From assembly GCA_027924585.1 (NCBI GenBank), contig BSBM01000361.1, positions 40,936,501-41,000,500 on the forward strand: 64,000 nucleotides of DNA, in the 5' to 3' direction. Shown here one piece after another: positions 37,384-46,040 of this stretch. Each line of letters opens with the position of its first letter. The first letter of the stretch is position 1. Position numbers and translations under genes: made by a program. This DNA is from Larix kaempferi (lineage: Eukaryota; Streptophyta; Pinopsida; Pinales; Pinaceae). The notes beneath the pieces were generated by a model. The model was not told where the DNA came from, did no database searches, and saw nothing but the letters and a program-made list of their open reading frames with translations.

Positions 37384-37478
37384 TGTTAAATTTTGAGCAT
37401 TAATTCACAATAATCTAGGATCTTCACTAAGAGAATAACATATACAGTATATCAATGCATAACAATGACAATAAGCAT
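37384..37478 (-). repeat. Copia-B 5' LTR, truncated
   Basis: Matches 31668-31762 for 95 bp and then breaks at ...ataagcatg. The remaining 500 bp of this LTR are not seen elsewhere in the window. Confidence 0.85.
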
Positions 37479-38519
37479 GTGTTGGCTTGGTTTTGCAACC
37501 AAGCTTAGTGCTGAAACATGACAAAAATACATAAAAAATATTCTGGTACATCATAATGGTCCAGAGGGGACAATATTTTGGGATGTACTCATAATCATAA
37601 CATGACTGATCCCAATAACTAATACACTGGAATAACTGATGAACTGCTGAAACTGAAGGTGTCCAACATATGTAGGGACTCAATGACTGTGAGTCATCTC
37701 CAAGAAGTACATGTAATTGTATACTCGAGGGAGTATAAAACTGGGGTACATTTGAATACTGCCGCCATGCGCAACCCAGATATCTATAGAAAAAATGTAA
37801 CTGGTTGTTTCCATAGGTAGACTCTCAAATGTGGAAGATTCAGGTGGTATCTGGGGTCTTGAACAAATAACTGAACGGACCAATATCCTGTGCGAGTCTC
37901 AACGATGCGATCAAGGTGTTGAAGTCGAGCATGTGAGAAACAACCATTTGGAGAGGCATTGAGGACTCCTCTCGAAATGATTCGTAGGCACTCATCATAA
38001 ATGGTGATGAGTCCAAGACACAGGGACCTATAGGTCTATCCTCTGGAATAAACTTGGTTGTCGTCGACAGAGGGAGACCAACAACTAACAAGGCAATGAT
38101 GTTTTCTTGATAGGAGCACGAGGTGTAGAACTGAAGTGTGGTAGTACTGATGGTAGGACTGACATACTTGTGAGGATGGGAAGTAACTGGGGTCATAGAG
38201 TGGGTAGAATCAAACTTCCTTTGTTCAGAGCATGATGACATGGTTGACTTGGCAGCGTAGGGAACTGACTTGTAGGTGTGGGGATCATAGATTTTAGGGA
38301 CTGAAGGGTATGTATTGACATTGGGGGGTCAAGCTGATGGGTGTTGTCGAGGGATTCTCAGGGTGACATACTTCAGAATGCTCTGAACAAAGGTGACCAA
38401 AAAGGGGAAGTTGCCATATGAGTAGACATGATTTGTTGTGGTGCCGAGAAGCACCATTAGGTCCTTCTTCATAGTTTTAATGAGCTCCAAGAAGGGATAA
38501 AAGTGTGCTCTAAAATGGT
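37479..38519. other. Unclassified sequence next to the Copia-B break
   Basis: Starts TGTTGGCTTGGTTTTGCAACC at the LTR break, so it could be the terminus of an inserted element, but no matching far end was found. The minus-strand frames 37840-38241 and 38329-38574 are open and may be fragments of one protein. I do not recognise them. A TATAAAA lies near 37734 on +. Confidence 0.35.
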
Positions 38520-39022
38520 ACTGTCCCGTGGATTTTGTGAGCCCAGGACTGTTGGTGCTCATGGGTGCTTTCATTTTTAAGGAGTCTGAAAATGATAAGA
38601 AGACTCTGCAGTGGTTGTGAGTACTATCCTGTTGGCTTTTACGAGCCCAGGATGGTGATTGCTCGTGGTCGCTTTCATGTTTAGAGAGTCTGAAAGCGGT
38701 AAGTGGACTCCATTGGTGTTCTTTTTCGTAAGTTAGTCTCCAAGGCCCGAAAAAGCATAAAATGATGCAAATGGAGAACTCTTCTAGCCGATGTGACTAG
38801 AGTATTCCTTTTTTGTAATTAGTCTACAAGGTCCGGAAAAGGGGTAAACTTATACCAGGTAGACGCCCTTTCAGATACGTTTAGCGAGCATGAAAGGAAG
38901 CAAGGTTGCTCGACGATCTTTTCATTGTTTTAGGAGTTAGAAAAGAGCTTAACAGAAACTCCTTAAGTGCCTTTTTCGTAAAAGGGATTGCTCGGCCCTA
39001 AAAAGGGGTAAAACTATACCGA
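38520..39022 (+). other. Array of nine interleaved inverted repeats (pseudoknot-like)
   Basis: Each unit has stem 1 (arms a/a') and stem 2 with one arm inside the stem 1 loop and the other downstream. Stem 1; stem 2 positions: (0) 38520-38526/38546-38552; 38538-38542/38557-38561. (1) 38571-38577/38589-38595; 38582-38587/38601-38606. (2) 38623-38631/38648-38656; 38641-38646/38661-38666. (3) 38670-38677/38691-38698; 38686-38690/38706-38710. (4) 38721-38728/38748-38755; 38737-38742/38772-38777. (5) 38807-38815/38834-38842; 38822-38827/38859-38864. (6) 38867-38873/38891-38897; 38885-38890/38907-38912. (7) 38918-38923/38940-38945; 38932-38938/38957-38963. (8) 38970-38976/39000-39006; 38992-38995/39019-39022. 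Unit 0 has a mismatch in stem 1 and unit 8 a weak stem 2. Units 2 and 5 contain G-T pairs readable as G-U in + strand RNA. Confidence 0.8.
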
Positions 39023-39038
39023 AAAAAAAGGGAGTGAT

Positions 39039-39483
39039 GAGAGCGAGAAAAGGTCTCAAGTATCATCATGAGTGTGGAATACTGAATCCGGTGACATAAA
39101 GATTGTCAAAAAGGGGCAACAACTAATGTGGCATGCAAACCGAGGTGATGAGTGGAATTTTGAAAAAATGATTAAAAATTATGGGGTGAGAGCGAGAAAT
39201 TATCTCAAGCATCATCACGAGCGCGAAAAACTAAATTCGATGATATCAAACTTGTCAAAAATGGGCGACGGTCGATGTGGCACGCAAACCGAGGCGACAA
39301 AGGGGCATGGGAAAAATGCTCAAAAAATATGGGCGTGAGAGCGAGAAATGATCTCAAGCATCATCACGAGCGTGAAAAACTGAATCCGGTGATATAAGAA
39401 TTGTTAAAAGCAGAGAACGACCGATGTGGCATGCAAATCGAGGCAATGAGGGCGTGAAAAAATTGTCAAAAAATGGACCTGGT
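39039..39483. repeat. 149-bp tandem repeat, three copies
   Basis: Units start GAGAGCGAGAAA at 39039, 39188 and 39337 (period 149). A diverged start of a fourth is at about 39484. Shared landmarks are CTCAAGCATCATCACGAG, CCGATGTGGCATGCAAA and a TCAAAAAA end. Confidence 0.9.
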
Positions 39484-39604
39484 GAAAACAAGAAAAGGAA
39501 ATAACTATCATGAAGTTCTTGCTGTGCTGATTCCAATGGTACCAACGGTTTGAGAAACGGACGTCGTATGACACCAGAATGGTTGTTTGAAAAATGGTGG
39601 AATT

Positions 39605-39613
39605 TCTATAAAT
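39605..39613 (+). promoter_or_regulatory. Candidate TATA box upstream of the PMD-like ORF
   Basis: CTATAAATAGGGC about 600 bp before the ORF at 40209, followed by a transcribed-leader-like stretch. Start site not determinable. Confidence 0.45.
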
Positions 39614-39782
39614 AGGGCGTGGGGCCCATATGACCTGTCATTGTTACGTGTGAGTTTGGCAGAGCAATCAGAGCTCTTTCTTTATTTTCGGGAGATTTGA
39701 CCGTTGGTTTTCGATTCTGGAGTTTCAGGTAACCCTATTCGCCTTAGCCTTATCAATTATGTCTTTTTTGGTTAGCGGCGGG

Positions 39783-40056
39783 CCCATGCAGGCCGCGAAA
39801 TTCCATGTTGGCCTTCCAATGTGGAATATCGCGGGTTTCATGTCTTTTGTCGCGCTGGACATCGCGGGTTTGAGGCTGATAGTCGCGATGTTCATCGCGA
39901 CTGTTGGGATGAAAGTCGCGATGTTCATAGTGAGTATGGGGGAGATAGTCACGATGTTCATCGCGACTGTTTGGCCAATACCCGCGATGTTCATCGCGGG
40001 TTCTTGGAGGGAAGCCGCGATGATCATCGCGGCTTTTGATGGAAAAGCCGCGATGG
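39783..40056 (+). repeat. 33-bp tandem repeat of perfect palindromes
   Basis: Period 33 bp, about eight units. Best palindromes are 39882-39901, 39981-40000 and 40014-40033, each with core CGCGATG...CATCGCG. The outer pairs change together (GT/AC, CC/GG, GC/GC). Units at 39915 and 39948 are partly decayed. Since 33 bp is 11 codons, frames on both strands stay open. The + strand one (39759-40184) has an 11-residue repeat VAMFIATVGMK-like and ends just before the PMD ORF. Confidence 0.8.
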
Positions 40057-40208
40057 TAATTTTTGAAATTTTTTTTTTTGGTTCTAAAATTTTCCTTATT
40101 TTTTGGCAGGATGTTGAGGAGGCCATTGGTGTCATGGCGAGAGCGAGAGATGGAGGAGGATTTGATGGTTCGAATTCAGACTGATCAGGGGTCTGACCGG
40201 ATCTGGCG

Positions 40209-40952
40209 GTGAGTGGACTCCTAAAGTTCGCTCAGATTCCACCGATGCGTTCAGTAGGACCGCTACTAAACAAATTGCTGAGTTGGTGGGTTCCTGCAGA
40301 GAGTGCCTTTATTGTTGGGGGCGAGAGGTTGGAGATCAACCTTACTGATGTATATTTTCTTACCAGGTTACCTCACTTAGGGGAGGTGGGGGATCTTCTG
40401 CCGAGGATCCCGACAGGTGTGGACATGGAGGATCTCCTGGAGACATTCTGTGTTCCTGGGGTGATTGTGCAGAACAACGCTCTGAGTCTGAGATCATTGC
40501 AGGAGTGGGACATGCGGGCTATCGAGGCTTGTGTTCTGCGGGTGTTGGGTGCCGTGGCACCACATCGTTTGTTGGGGGGACAAACGATGATGGTGGATTC
40601 TGTGTTGGGGGGGACCTACTATGCATGGGGTCAGATGTTTTTGGCTGGTGTCGAGAGAGATCTGGACAAGGTCAGACGGGAGGGGGGAGAGTTCTGCTAT
40701 GCCTCCTTTTTGTGTTGTTTTTTCCTTGAGCGGGTATCGACTTTGCGGCCACGGGTGCCGGTTCGGGATGGTTTGGTGAGCGAGCCACGCATGGTGTGGT
40801 GGGGGCAGATGATGCCTCGCGATGGTGGTGGTATCCGCGGGTTCTTTTCGCAGGAGATGTACGAGCAGTGGGAGAAGATCCCCCTGCTGATTGAGGACTA
40901 TCCATATGTTGGTATGGATTATCGAGGAGATCCGGAGATGCCTCGAGCCTAG
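40209..40952 (+). CDS. Plant-mobile-domain (PMD)-like ORF, transposon type
   Basis: The 247-codon frame has the PMD-type layout. SVGPLLNKLLSWWVPAESAF is followed by VGGERLEINLTDVYFLTRLP, the WW...F...G...L.DV..L.GLP signature of this domain. Next are an Ala/Leu-rich helical part (WDMRAIEACVLRVLGAV) and FCYASFLCCFFLERV. PMD proteins include the nuclear MAIN/MAIL factors and many copies carried by plant transposons; this one resembles the latter. A TGA stands 12 bases before the GTG used as start, so the true N-terminus may come from an upstream exon. The frame stops at TAG 40950-40952. The likely continuation follows a GTATGT...CAG intron at about 40975-41073. It lies antisense to the Gypsy-2 relic. 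Identification is by motif memory. Confidence 0.55.
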   Translation: MSGLLKFAQIPPMRSVGPLLNKLLSWWVPAESAFIVGGERLEINLTDVYFLTRLPHLGEVGDLLPRIPTGVDMEDLLETFCVPGVIVQNNALSLRSLQEWDMRAIEACVLRVLGAVAPHRLLGGQTMMVDSVLGGTYYAWGQMFLAGVERDLDKVRREGGEFCYASFLCCFFLERVSTLRPRVPVRDGLVSEPRMVWWGQMMPRDGGGIRGFFSQEMYEQWEKIPLLIEDYPYVGMDYRGDPEMPRA

Positions 40953-41073
40953 GGACAGGCCTGGGGTTTAGATGGTATGTTTTGTGTTTTGTTCTCTACT
41001 ATATAATTTTTTAGATGTGTTTGTTATGACTATAGTTAGATATTTATATGATGGTTACTTGCGTGATTGTGCA

Positions 41074-41532
41074 GATGTTGGTCCTGTACCACCGGCCGAC
41101 TATGTGGCTCGTAGGGGGCGGGCGATGGTGGTTGTTCCACCTCCTGTGGCGGTACCGCCTCCGCATGGTTGAGGATTTGGGGCTCGCGGTTGAGGAGCTG
41201 GCCCTTGAGATGATGCTGTGGAGGGTGTCCGAGAGACACTAGATATGATTCTAGCAGGATTCCCAGAGGATGGGTGGAGGGATTTGGATCGGAACATCGT
41301 CGAGCGATGTTTCAATGCGCCTCGTGAGTGGCAGTCGATCTTGCTGAGAGTGGCATTATTGGCGGCTAAGTGGAGGGATGGGGCTCAGCAGGATCAGGCA
41401 GGGCCGGCGGAGGGGAGGATTCGTTTACGAGATGATCCAGCGGGGCCGGCGGAGAGGAGAGTTCGGGATCGGCATGATCTGGCGGGGCCGGCGGAGGAGG
41501 CGCCAGAGGAGCCTAGAGACCGTGATGATTAG
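41074..41532 (+). pseudogene. Probable 3' exon of the PMD-like gene, frameshifted
   Basis: After a candidate acceptor (gattgtgcag, to 41073) three frames in turn read DVGPVPPADYVARRGRAMVV..., then LGLAVEELALEMM, then VRETLDMILAGFPEDGWRDLDRN...WQSILLRVALLAAKWRDG. These look like one protein broken by two frameshifts. The end is a repeat of about 60 bp (three copies, 41385-41505) encoding AGPAE boxes and Arg/Asp-rich spacers, ending RDRDD at 41532. Function not known. Confidence 0.45.
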
Positions 41533-41690
41533 ATGATATTGTATTTGCCCCCAAATGCTGATGAGCATATGGGGAAGCACTGTTTTGTACGGCTGATGTA
41601 TTTTTGTATATTGGGTGCTGAGGGCACCTATGACATGTTTTGACTATATTATGATGATATATATATATGTGATTTTGGTATATAGTCGTA

Positions 41691-41897
41691 TATGCACATG
41701 GATGCATTCATTGTCTTTTTGTTTGCCTGTGGAGGCATGTTTGATTTTCTGTATGCCCGTGGAGGCACATGTTATGCACGTGGATGCATTATTTTGATTT
41801 TGGTATATGCCTGTGGAGGCATATGTTATGCACGTGGATGCATTATTGTCATATTTATATATGCTCGTGAAGGCATAGGTTATGCACGTGGATGCAT
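41691..41897 (+). other. Eight-hairpin array with YGTGGA loops, 3' of the PMD-like gene
   Basis: Hairpins (arms): 41692-41696/41703-41707, 41724-41727/41734-41737, 41754-41757/41764-41767, 41774-41778/41785-41789, 41805-41811/41818-41824, 41828-41832/41839-41843, 41860-41865/41872-41877, 41882-41886/41893-41897. Loops are always 6 nt (CGTGGA, TGTGGA, CATGGA, CGTGAA). The innermost pair switches between A-T and C-G with both arms changing. One T-G pair (41865/41872) is a G-U in + strand RNA. Confidence 0.75.
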
Positions 41898-41910
41898 TTT
41901 TGTTTATGAT

Positions 41911-42322
41911 ATGATTTGATTGGTGTGCCAGTCAAGAATGTTGTTGGCCATATGATCTGCTATACTATTGAGATTTCTTGGGACATGTGTAAATGAAATA
42001 GATTCAAACTATCGAACCATTTGTTTATTGCACAAGAATTTTCTGAAAAGACAGGGATTGCGTACCTGGTAATCATTGTTGAGCTGGGAAACAAGGAGTT
42101 GTGAGTCCAATAAAATGTCAAGGTGACATATGCTCACTTGGAGAGCTGCGGTGAGGAGACCGGTCACGGCATCGTATTCAGCTTGGTTGTTGGTGGAAAC
42201 ACCTAAACACACTTCATCGATGTGGATCAACTCATGTGAAGGGGAGTATATTACCCAAGCTGCTGAGGCCAGATTGGGGGACCAATGGCTTGCACCATCA
42301 ATGAAACTGATGTAGCAAAGTG
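41911..42322 (-). pseudogene. Gypsy-2 RNase H domain
   Basis: The frame reads ISFIDGASHWSP...AAWVIYSP (first catalytic Asp in FIDGAS), GVSTNNQAEYDAVTGLL (catalytic Glu), DILLDSQLLVSQLNN (second Asp) and ADHMANNILDW (final Asp region), then stops. The active-site acids of RNase H1 are all present. Upstream it is joined out of frame to FGDTEVYHF, so it is not part of an intact polyprotein. Confidence 0.8.
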
Positions 42323-42832
42323 GTAGACCTCAGTATCACCAAAACGTACCATCATCAATCTTCGGCATTTCAACCATCCATCAATTGATGCCTTGTGTGT
42401 CTCCCACCAGCGTGCTAGAGCAGCCTTCAATGCTTTAGTCAACGCCAACAATCGCTGTGGTTCGAAAACTCTTTCTTCGAACTCCATCAGAAAGTCAGAT
42501 AAGCCAGGTCGTCCTTCATATATTGGTAGTGTAACTTTTTCAGTCGCAACACGTCATAATGACTGTGTGACCAACCCACACTTACAGAGCGACACTTCGT
42601 GCAAGCGATTCTGCCAATATTCCAGCGTATCATCAGAGTCGGAAGATGTAGAGCTATCACTACGCCATCCCAGCTCACTGTTGGCAGTCAGATGTATATA
42701 ATCTTTAGAAATATTGAATGCATGGTCGCATCCATTGGGATCGTCGTCCTTCATTGGCTCTATGTAGTGGTATCCTTCAGCCGGATCCAACGGGGTGATA
42801 ACTCTGAGATCGCGATTTTCAAAAGTCATCAT
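42323..42832 (-). pseudogene. Gypsy-2 spacer between protease and RNase H
   Basis: Two frames: an acidic one (YHYIEPMKDDDPNGCDHAF, Ser/Asp-rich SSTSSDSDDT, 42554-42832) and one with FEERVFEPQRLLALTKALKA and WWETHKASIDGWLKCRRLM (42323-42487). Comparable spacers are known, from memory, in gypsy polyproteins of plants. Exact role unknown. Confidence 0.5.
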
Positions 42833-43375
42833 CTATCGCTTGAAGTTGATTATAGCTCCATTATCATTAGCCCATCCAATCCTGAGTAGTGTGGGATAAG
42901 AGGTTCCTCCCTCGACTACTTCTATTACATCAAAGTCAGCATGTGTTTTCATTCCCTCAATGTACACCACCATTCGTGGAACTCTCCCAATTGGTGTTAC
43001 CTTAGTGCGATTAGCTAATCGGAGCTGTACAGGAGACCAACTCAATTGGGGGCTCCCCATCTTCTGCCAAGCCTTCTTGGTCAACATGTTTACATCTGAA
43101 CCAAGATCCAGGATAACTAAATCAACATCATAGTTGCCAATTTGAATATTCATTTGCATCTTCATCTCCTTACTCATCTTCCGTCGTTGCAAGGAATTAA
43201 CCGTGAGCTCTTGTCGATCCTGTGCCGGTCGTTGCAACAAGGCTTCAATCGAAGAAAGAGCATCGAGAACTCTTGCCAGGGACAAACAATGTTCCAAAAA
43301 TGCTCGAAGTGTGTTGGACCGCCGCGATGGGCTAAATTCCGAAGTAGCATCAAAAGTAGAGGGCATGTCATACAT
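42833..43375 (-). pseudogene. Gypsy-2 aspartic protease region
   Basis: The frame contains VDLVILDLGSDVNMLTKKAW, a retroelement protease active site of the D-L-G-S type seen in some gypsy families. It continues LSWSPVQLRLANRTKVTPIG, then ADFDVIEV and YPTLLRIGWANDNGAIINFK (flap and G(I/R)DW-like end). The frame of 180 codons is uninterrupted. It would have cleaved the Gag-Pol precursor. Confidence 0.8.
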
Positions 43376-43429
43376 GACAGCTTTACCTCGGTTGTTTTCT
43401 AATGCACGTCATGCCTGAAGAAACGTCTC

Positions 43430-44407
43430 TCATTCCGCATCAATGTCAAATGATACCTTCTTTTGTCCAACTAATAAGATCATTGAGATTTCTTCTGTAG
43501 TTGTCTTTCCTCCTTGAGTAACCACAGCAACGAAAGCATCTTGCGGTCTTGGTTCTGCAGAAATTGTCGCGATGTTTGCACCCTGCGGCTGATTCGGTGG
43601 CACATTCCTCAGTTGATTTACATTTTGATTTATGTTCTGATTCGACCGTGGATTCTGGTTTTGCATTGGTTGCTGTACTTGGTTTTGGGAGGGCTACGTT
43701 ATCTGGGGATTATTTTCCAATTGTGGAGTATTCCCTGCTTGCCATCATGCAATCAGCTGTGGACAATTCTCAACTGTATGATTGTTAACAAAGCAGAACG
43801 TACACTGGTTCTACAGCAGTGGGAAGTCTCGCTGATATTGTCCCCATAACGCACAGTGATAGAATTGAATAGGTCCGCGACCACCTCGTCCTCCTCCATG
43901 ACCAAATCCTCCGCCACATCCTCTCCGGTATCCTCCCTGCTGTTGGTACTGTGGTTGGTTGAACTGTTGTTGCATTTGTGCCGGTTGCATTCCTTTCCCT
44001 TGTTGTGCATACTGCGGTTGCTATACATATTGTGGTTGTTGTGGAGCCATCTGCATTGGAGCATATTGTGGCATGAATTGCGGCCGTTGCTGTTGCTGCG
44101 GTACAAACTACATCTGCGGTTGAGGTCGCGACTGGGCTACCTGTGGCTGCGGTTGCGATTATTGTACAACACGCTGGTCATCCTTGACATAGAATGCATC
44201 ATATATTCTTTCTTGTAGCAACCCATATGCACAAAAGTCTTTGTCATCATGACCCACCAACTTGCAAAATGCACAACAAAGATTTCTCAGGGTTGTGACC
44301 ATTTTCTGCATATATGGACAATTGTCATGGCTATGTCCATATACATGGAAGATGCGACACCACGGCATGCTGCCACCATTCAATGAGTTTGGTGCCCCTG
44401 ATACCAA
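43430..44407 (-). pseudogene. Gypsy-2 zinc-knuckle and Gln/Asn-rich linker
   Basis: At 44407-44159 the frame has CRIFHVYGHSHDNC (first knuckle with one Cys lost) and CAFCKLVGHDDKDFC (second, nearly intact). Then a Gln-rich, low-complexity linker is read in different frames (43753-44106, 43430-43666, QNQNPRSNQNINQNVNQ). These regions bind the element RNA in related gag proteins. Confidence 0.65.
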
Positions 44408-44545
44408 ATAATTGCAGAAATCCGGGCAATTGCACTTCGTATGCCCTTCTCCTCGGCATCACATACACCATACTTCATCACGTTGTTCCTTGCCTTTCTT
44501 CAAATCTTACAGTTGTATAGTCAAGTTAGCGAGTTGTGTCTACAT

Positions 44546-46035
44546 CTACGACATCCTAGCTGCATTCTCTCCAATCGGCGACACCTCCAATCGCATTGCA
44601 ATATCTAGAGCTTCACTGGGCATCGAGATGTTTTGTTGCATCAACGGTAGCCGAATGTGTGGTAGCAGTGCCGCGATGAACCACTCTTTATGTTGGATGA
44701 CGCTCATATCAAAACTAACCTTTTCCATCAGCGTCTTGAATTGTTGTTCAAAATCCCACATGGTTTCATTGGGGTACTACTTAATTTCCTTGAATTCCGT
44801 AATATATTGAGCCTCTGACTTGGGCTTCCTAAATTCTGCAATTAGTCCATCCCGGATCTCGTCTAGTGACTTCTCTAGAGCTCCTGTAGGGACTAGAACA
44901 AACTTCATAAACCCATCTAATGCGCGACCTCACAGAGTCATCACTAACTATCCTTTCTTAGCAGCATCATCGGTGATCTGTTTTATGGTCTAGACCGCTT
45001 CACACAAAAACCAATACTATTCTGGGTTGTTTGTCCCACTCCCGTGGAACAACGGTAACTTAGCATCATCGCTCTCCATTCTGGGCTTCCTTCCTCCTTT
45101 CACTGCACTACTACCAATCAACTTTTGTGGTTCTGAAGAACTTGGCAGTGTCGAAGTGGTATTTCTTGCTATTTGAGAGATAGTGAGTGGAGGTGTGGGT
45201 ACGTTGGTACTGGGGTTTGGTCCTGCCTCTATCCCAGGCATAGCCTAGTTGTCCTTTTCAGGACTATGAGGTCGCTTCATCCTATGTGGCCTTCCTTCAC
45301 GGTCTTGTGGTTCGACCACAGCAGGACCTTCTCCCGTCCTTTGCCTCTTTTCCCGTCGAAACCTCTCTCCTCCCCTCGTAAGAACACTTTATTCATTGTC
45401 TTCACTCATAGTCTCGTCATGACCTGCACCCATCTACCCCTTACCATTCCATGTACCACCCCCCAACTGTCACGGTACCCATGGCCTCCGCCCACCAGGT
45501 TGTCTACCGTTCAAGATGTATCTTCCATATACCCTTTTCGCAAATAAGCATATTGATCGATAGTTGAAGTGACAGTAGAAACCTGCCCCGAGGTTCGCGG
45601 AAAAAATATCTTTTGGCTGCACTGTAGTATTTCTAAGTATCAACCACTAACTCTGTGATATAGTCCTCTAGGATGCTATTGAACCACACTTCGATAGCCC
45701 ACGATGCTTTATTATCAACCTCCTACAGCTCCTGAATCAACTTAGGAGTCCAGATCATTGGTTCACCACCCTGGAAGTTCCTCTTCTAGAAGGTCAACTT
45801 TACAAACTAGTCATAGAAAATGACTAGGAATTCACAGAAGAACCATTCATGTGGTCCGTCGTGAATATATCTACCCACCCACTGATCTACTATCAGTCGA
45901 GTGTTCCTGCGTTCCTTTTCAACGAATTCCTGCAACTTTTGATCAAACCAGTCTTGGATCTCCGGTTTCGTTGGGTGCCACAACATGTCCTCCTTTCACT
46001 TCGTACACGGTCCCAGCAATAAAACCATTTGTTAG
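44546..46035 (-). pseudogene. gag: Gypsy-2 gag core, multiply stopped
   Basis: Pieces include GGHVVAPNETGDP, FVEKERRNTRLIVDQWVGRYI, PHEWFFCEFLV, GGEPMIWTPKLIQEL, KLPLFHGSGTNNPE (start of the Retrotrans_gag core, about 45060) and DFEQQFKTLMEKVSFD. In-frame TAGs break it at several places. Order and spacing are those of one gag gene. Confidence 0.7.
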
Positions 46036-46040
46036 CATGA

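Larger units (their letters stand above)
31668..37478 (-). mobile_element. Copia-B: damaged Ty1/copia element, minus strand
   Basis: Left LTR 31668-32271 (3' LTR), polypurine tract, a repeat-rich 3' untranslated region, gag-pol relic 33657-36857, 5' untranslated region, primer site 37371-37383 and the first 95 bp of the right (5') LTR. The right LTR is cut at about 37478, where unrelated sequence starting TGTTGGCTTGG follows. Over the shared 95 bp the LTRs differ at 4 positions by eye. The proteins are close relatives of Copia-A's, but the element has lost protease and half of integrase and carries an in-frame stop. Confidence 0.9.
41911..46035 (-). mobile_element. Gypsy-2: decayed gag-protease-RNase H relic, minus strand
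   Basis: Reading down the minus strand: gag start (MLTNGFIAGTVYEVKGGHVV, about 46040), more gag to 44550, zinc-knuckle region, Gln-rich segment, aspartic protease, an acidic spacer and RNase H, ending in a stop near 41911. Stops and frameshifts are frequent. No reverse transcriptase or integrase sequence is seen, and no LTR is identified. The domain order with spacer between protease and RNase H may come from deletion of reverse transcriptase or reflect a non-autonomous family. Confidence 0.75.
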
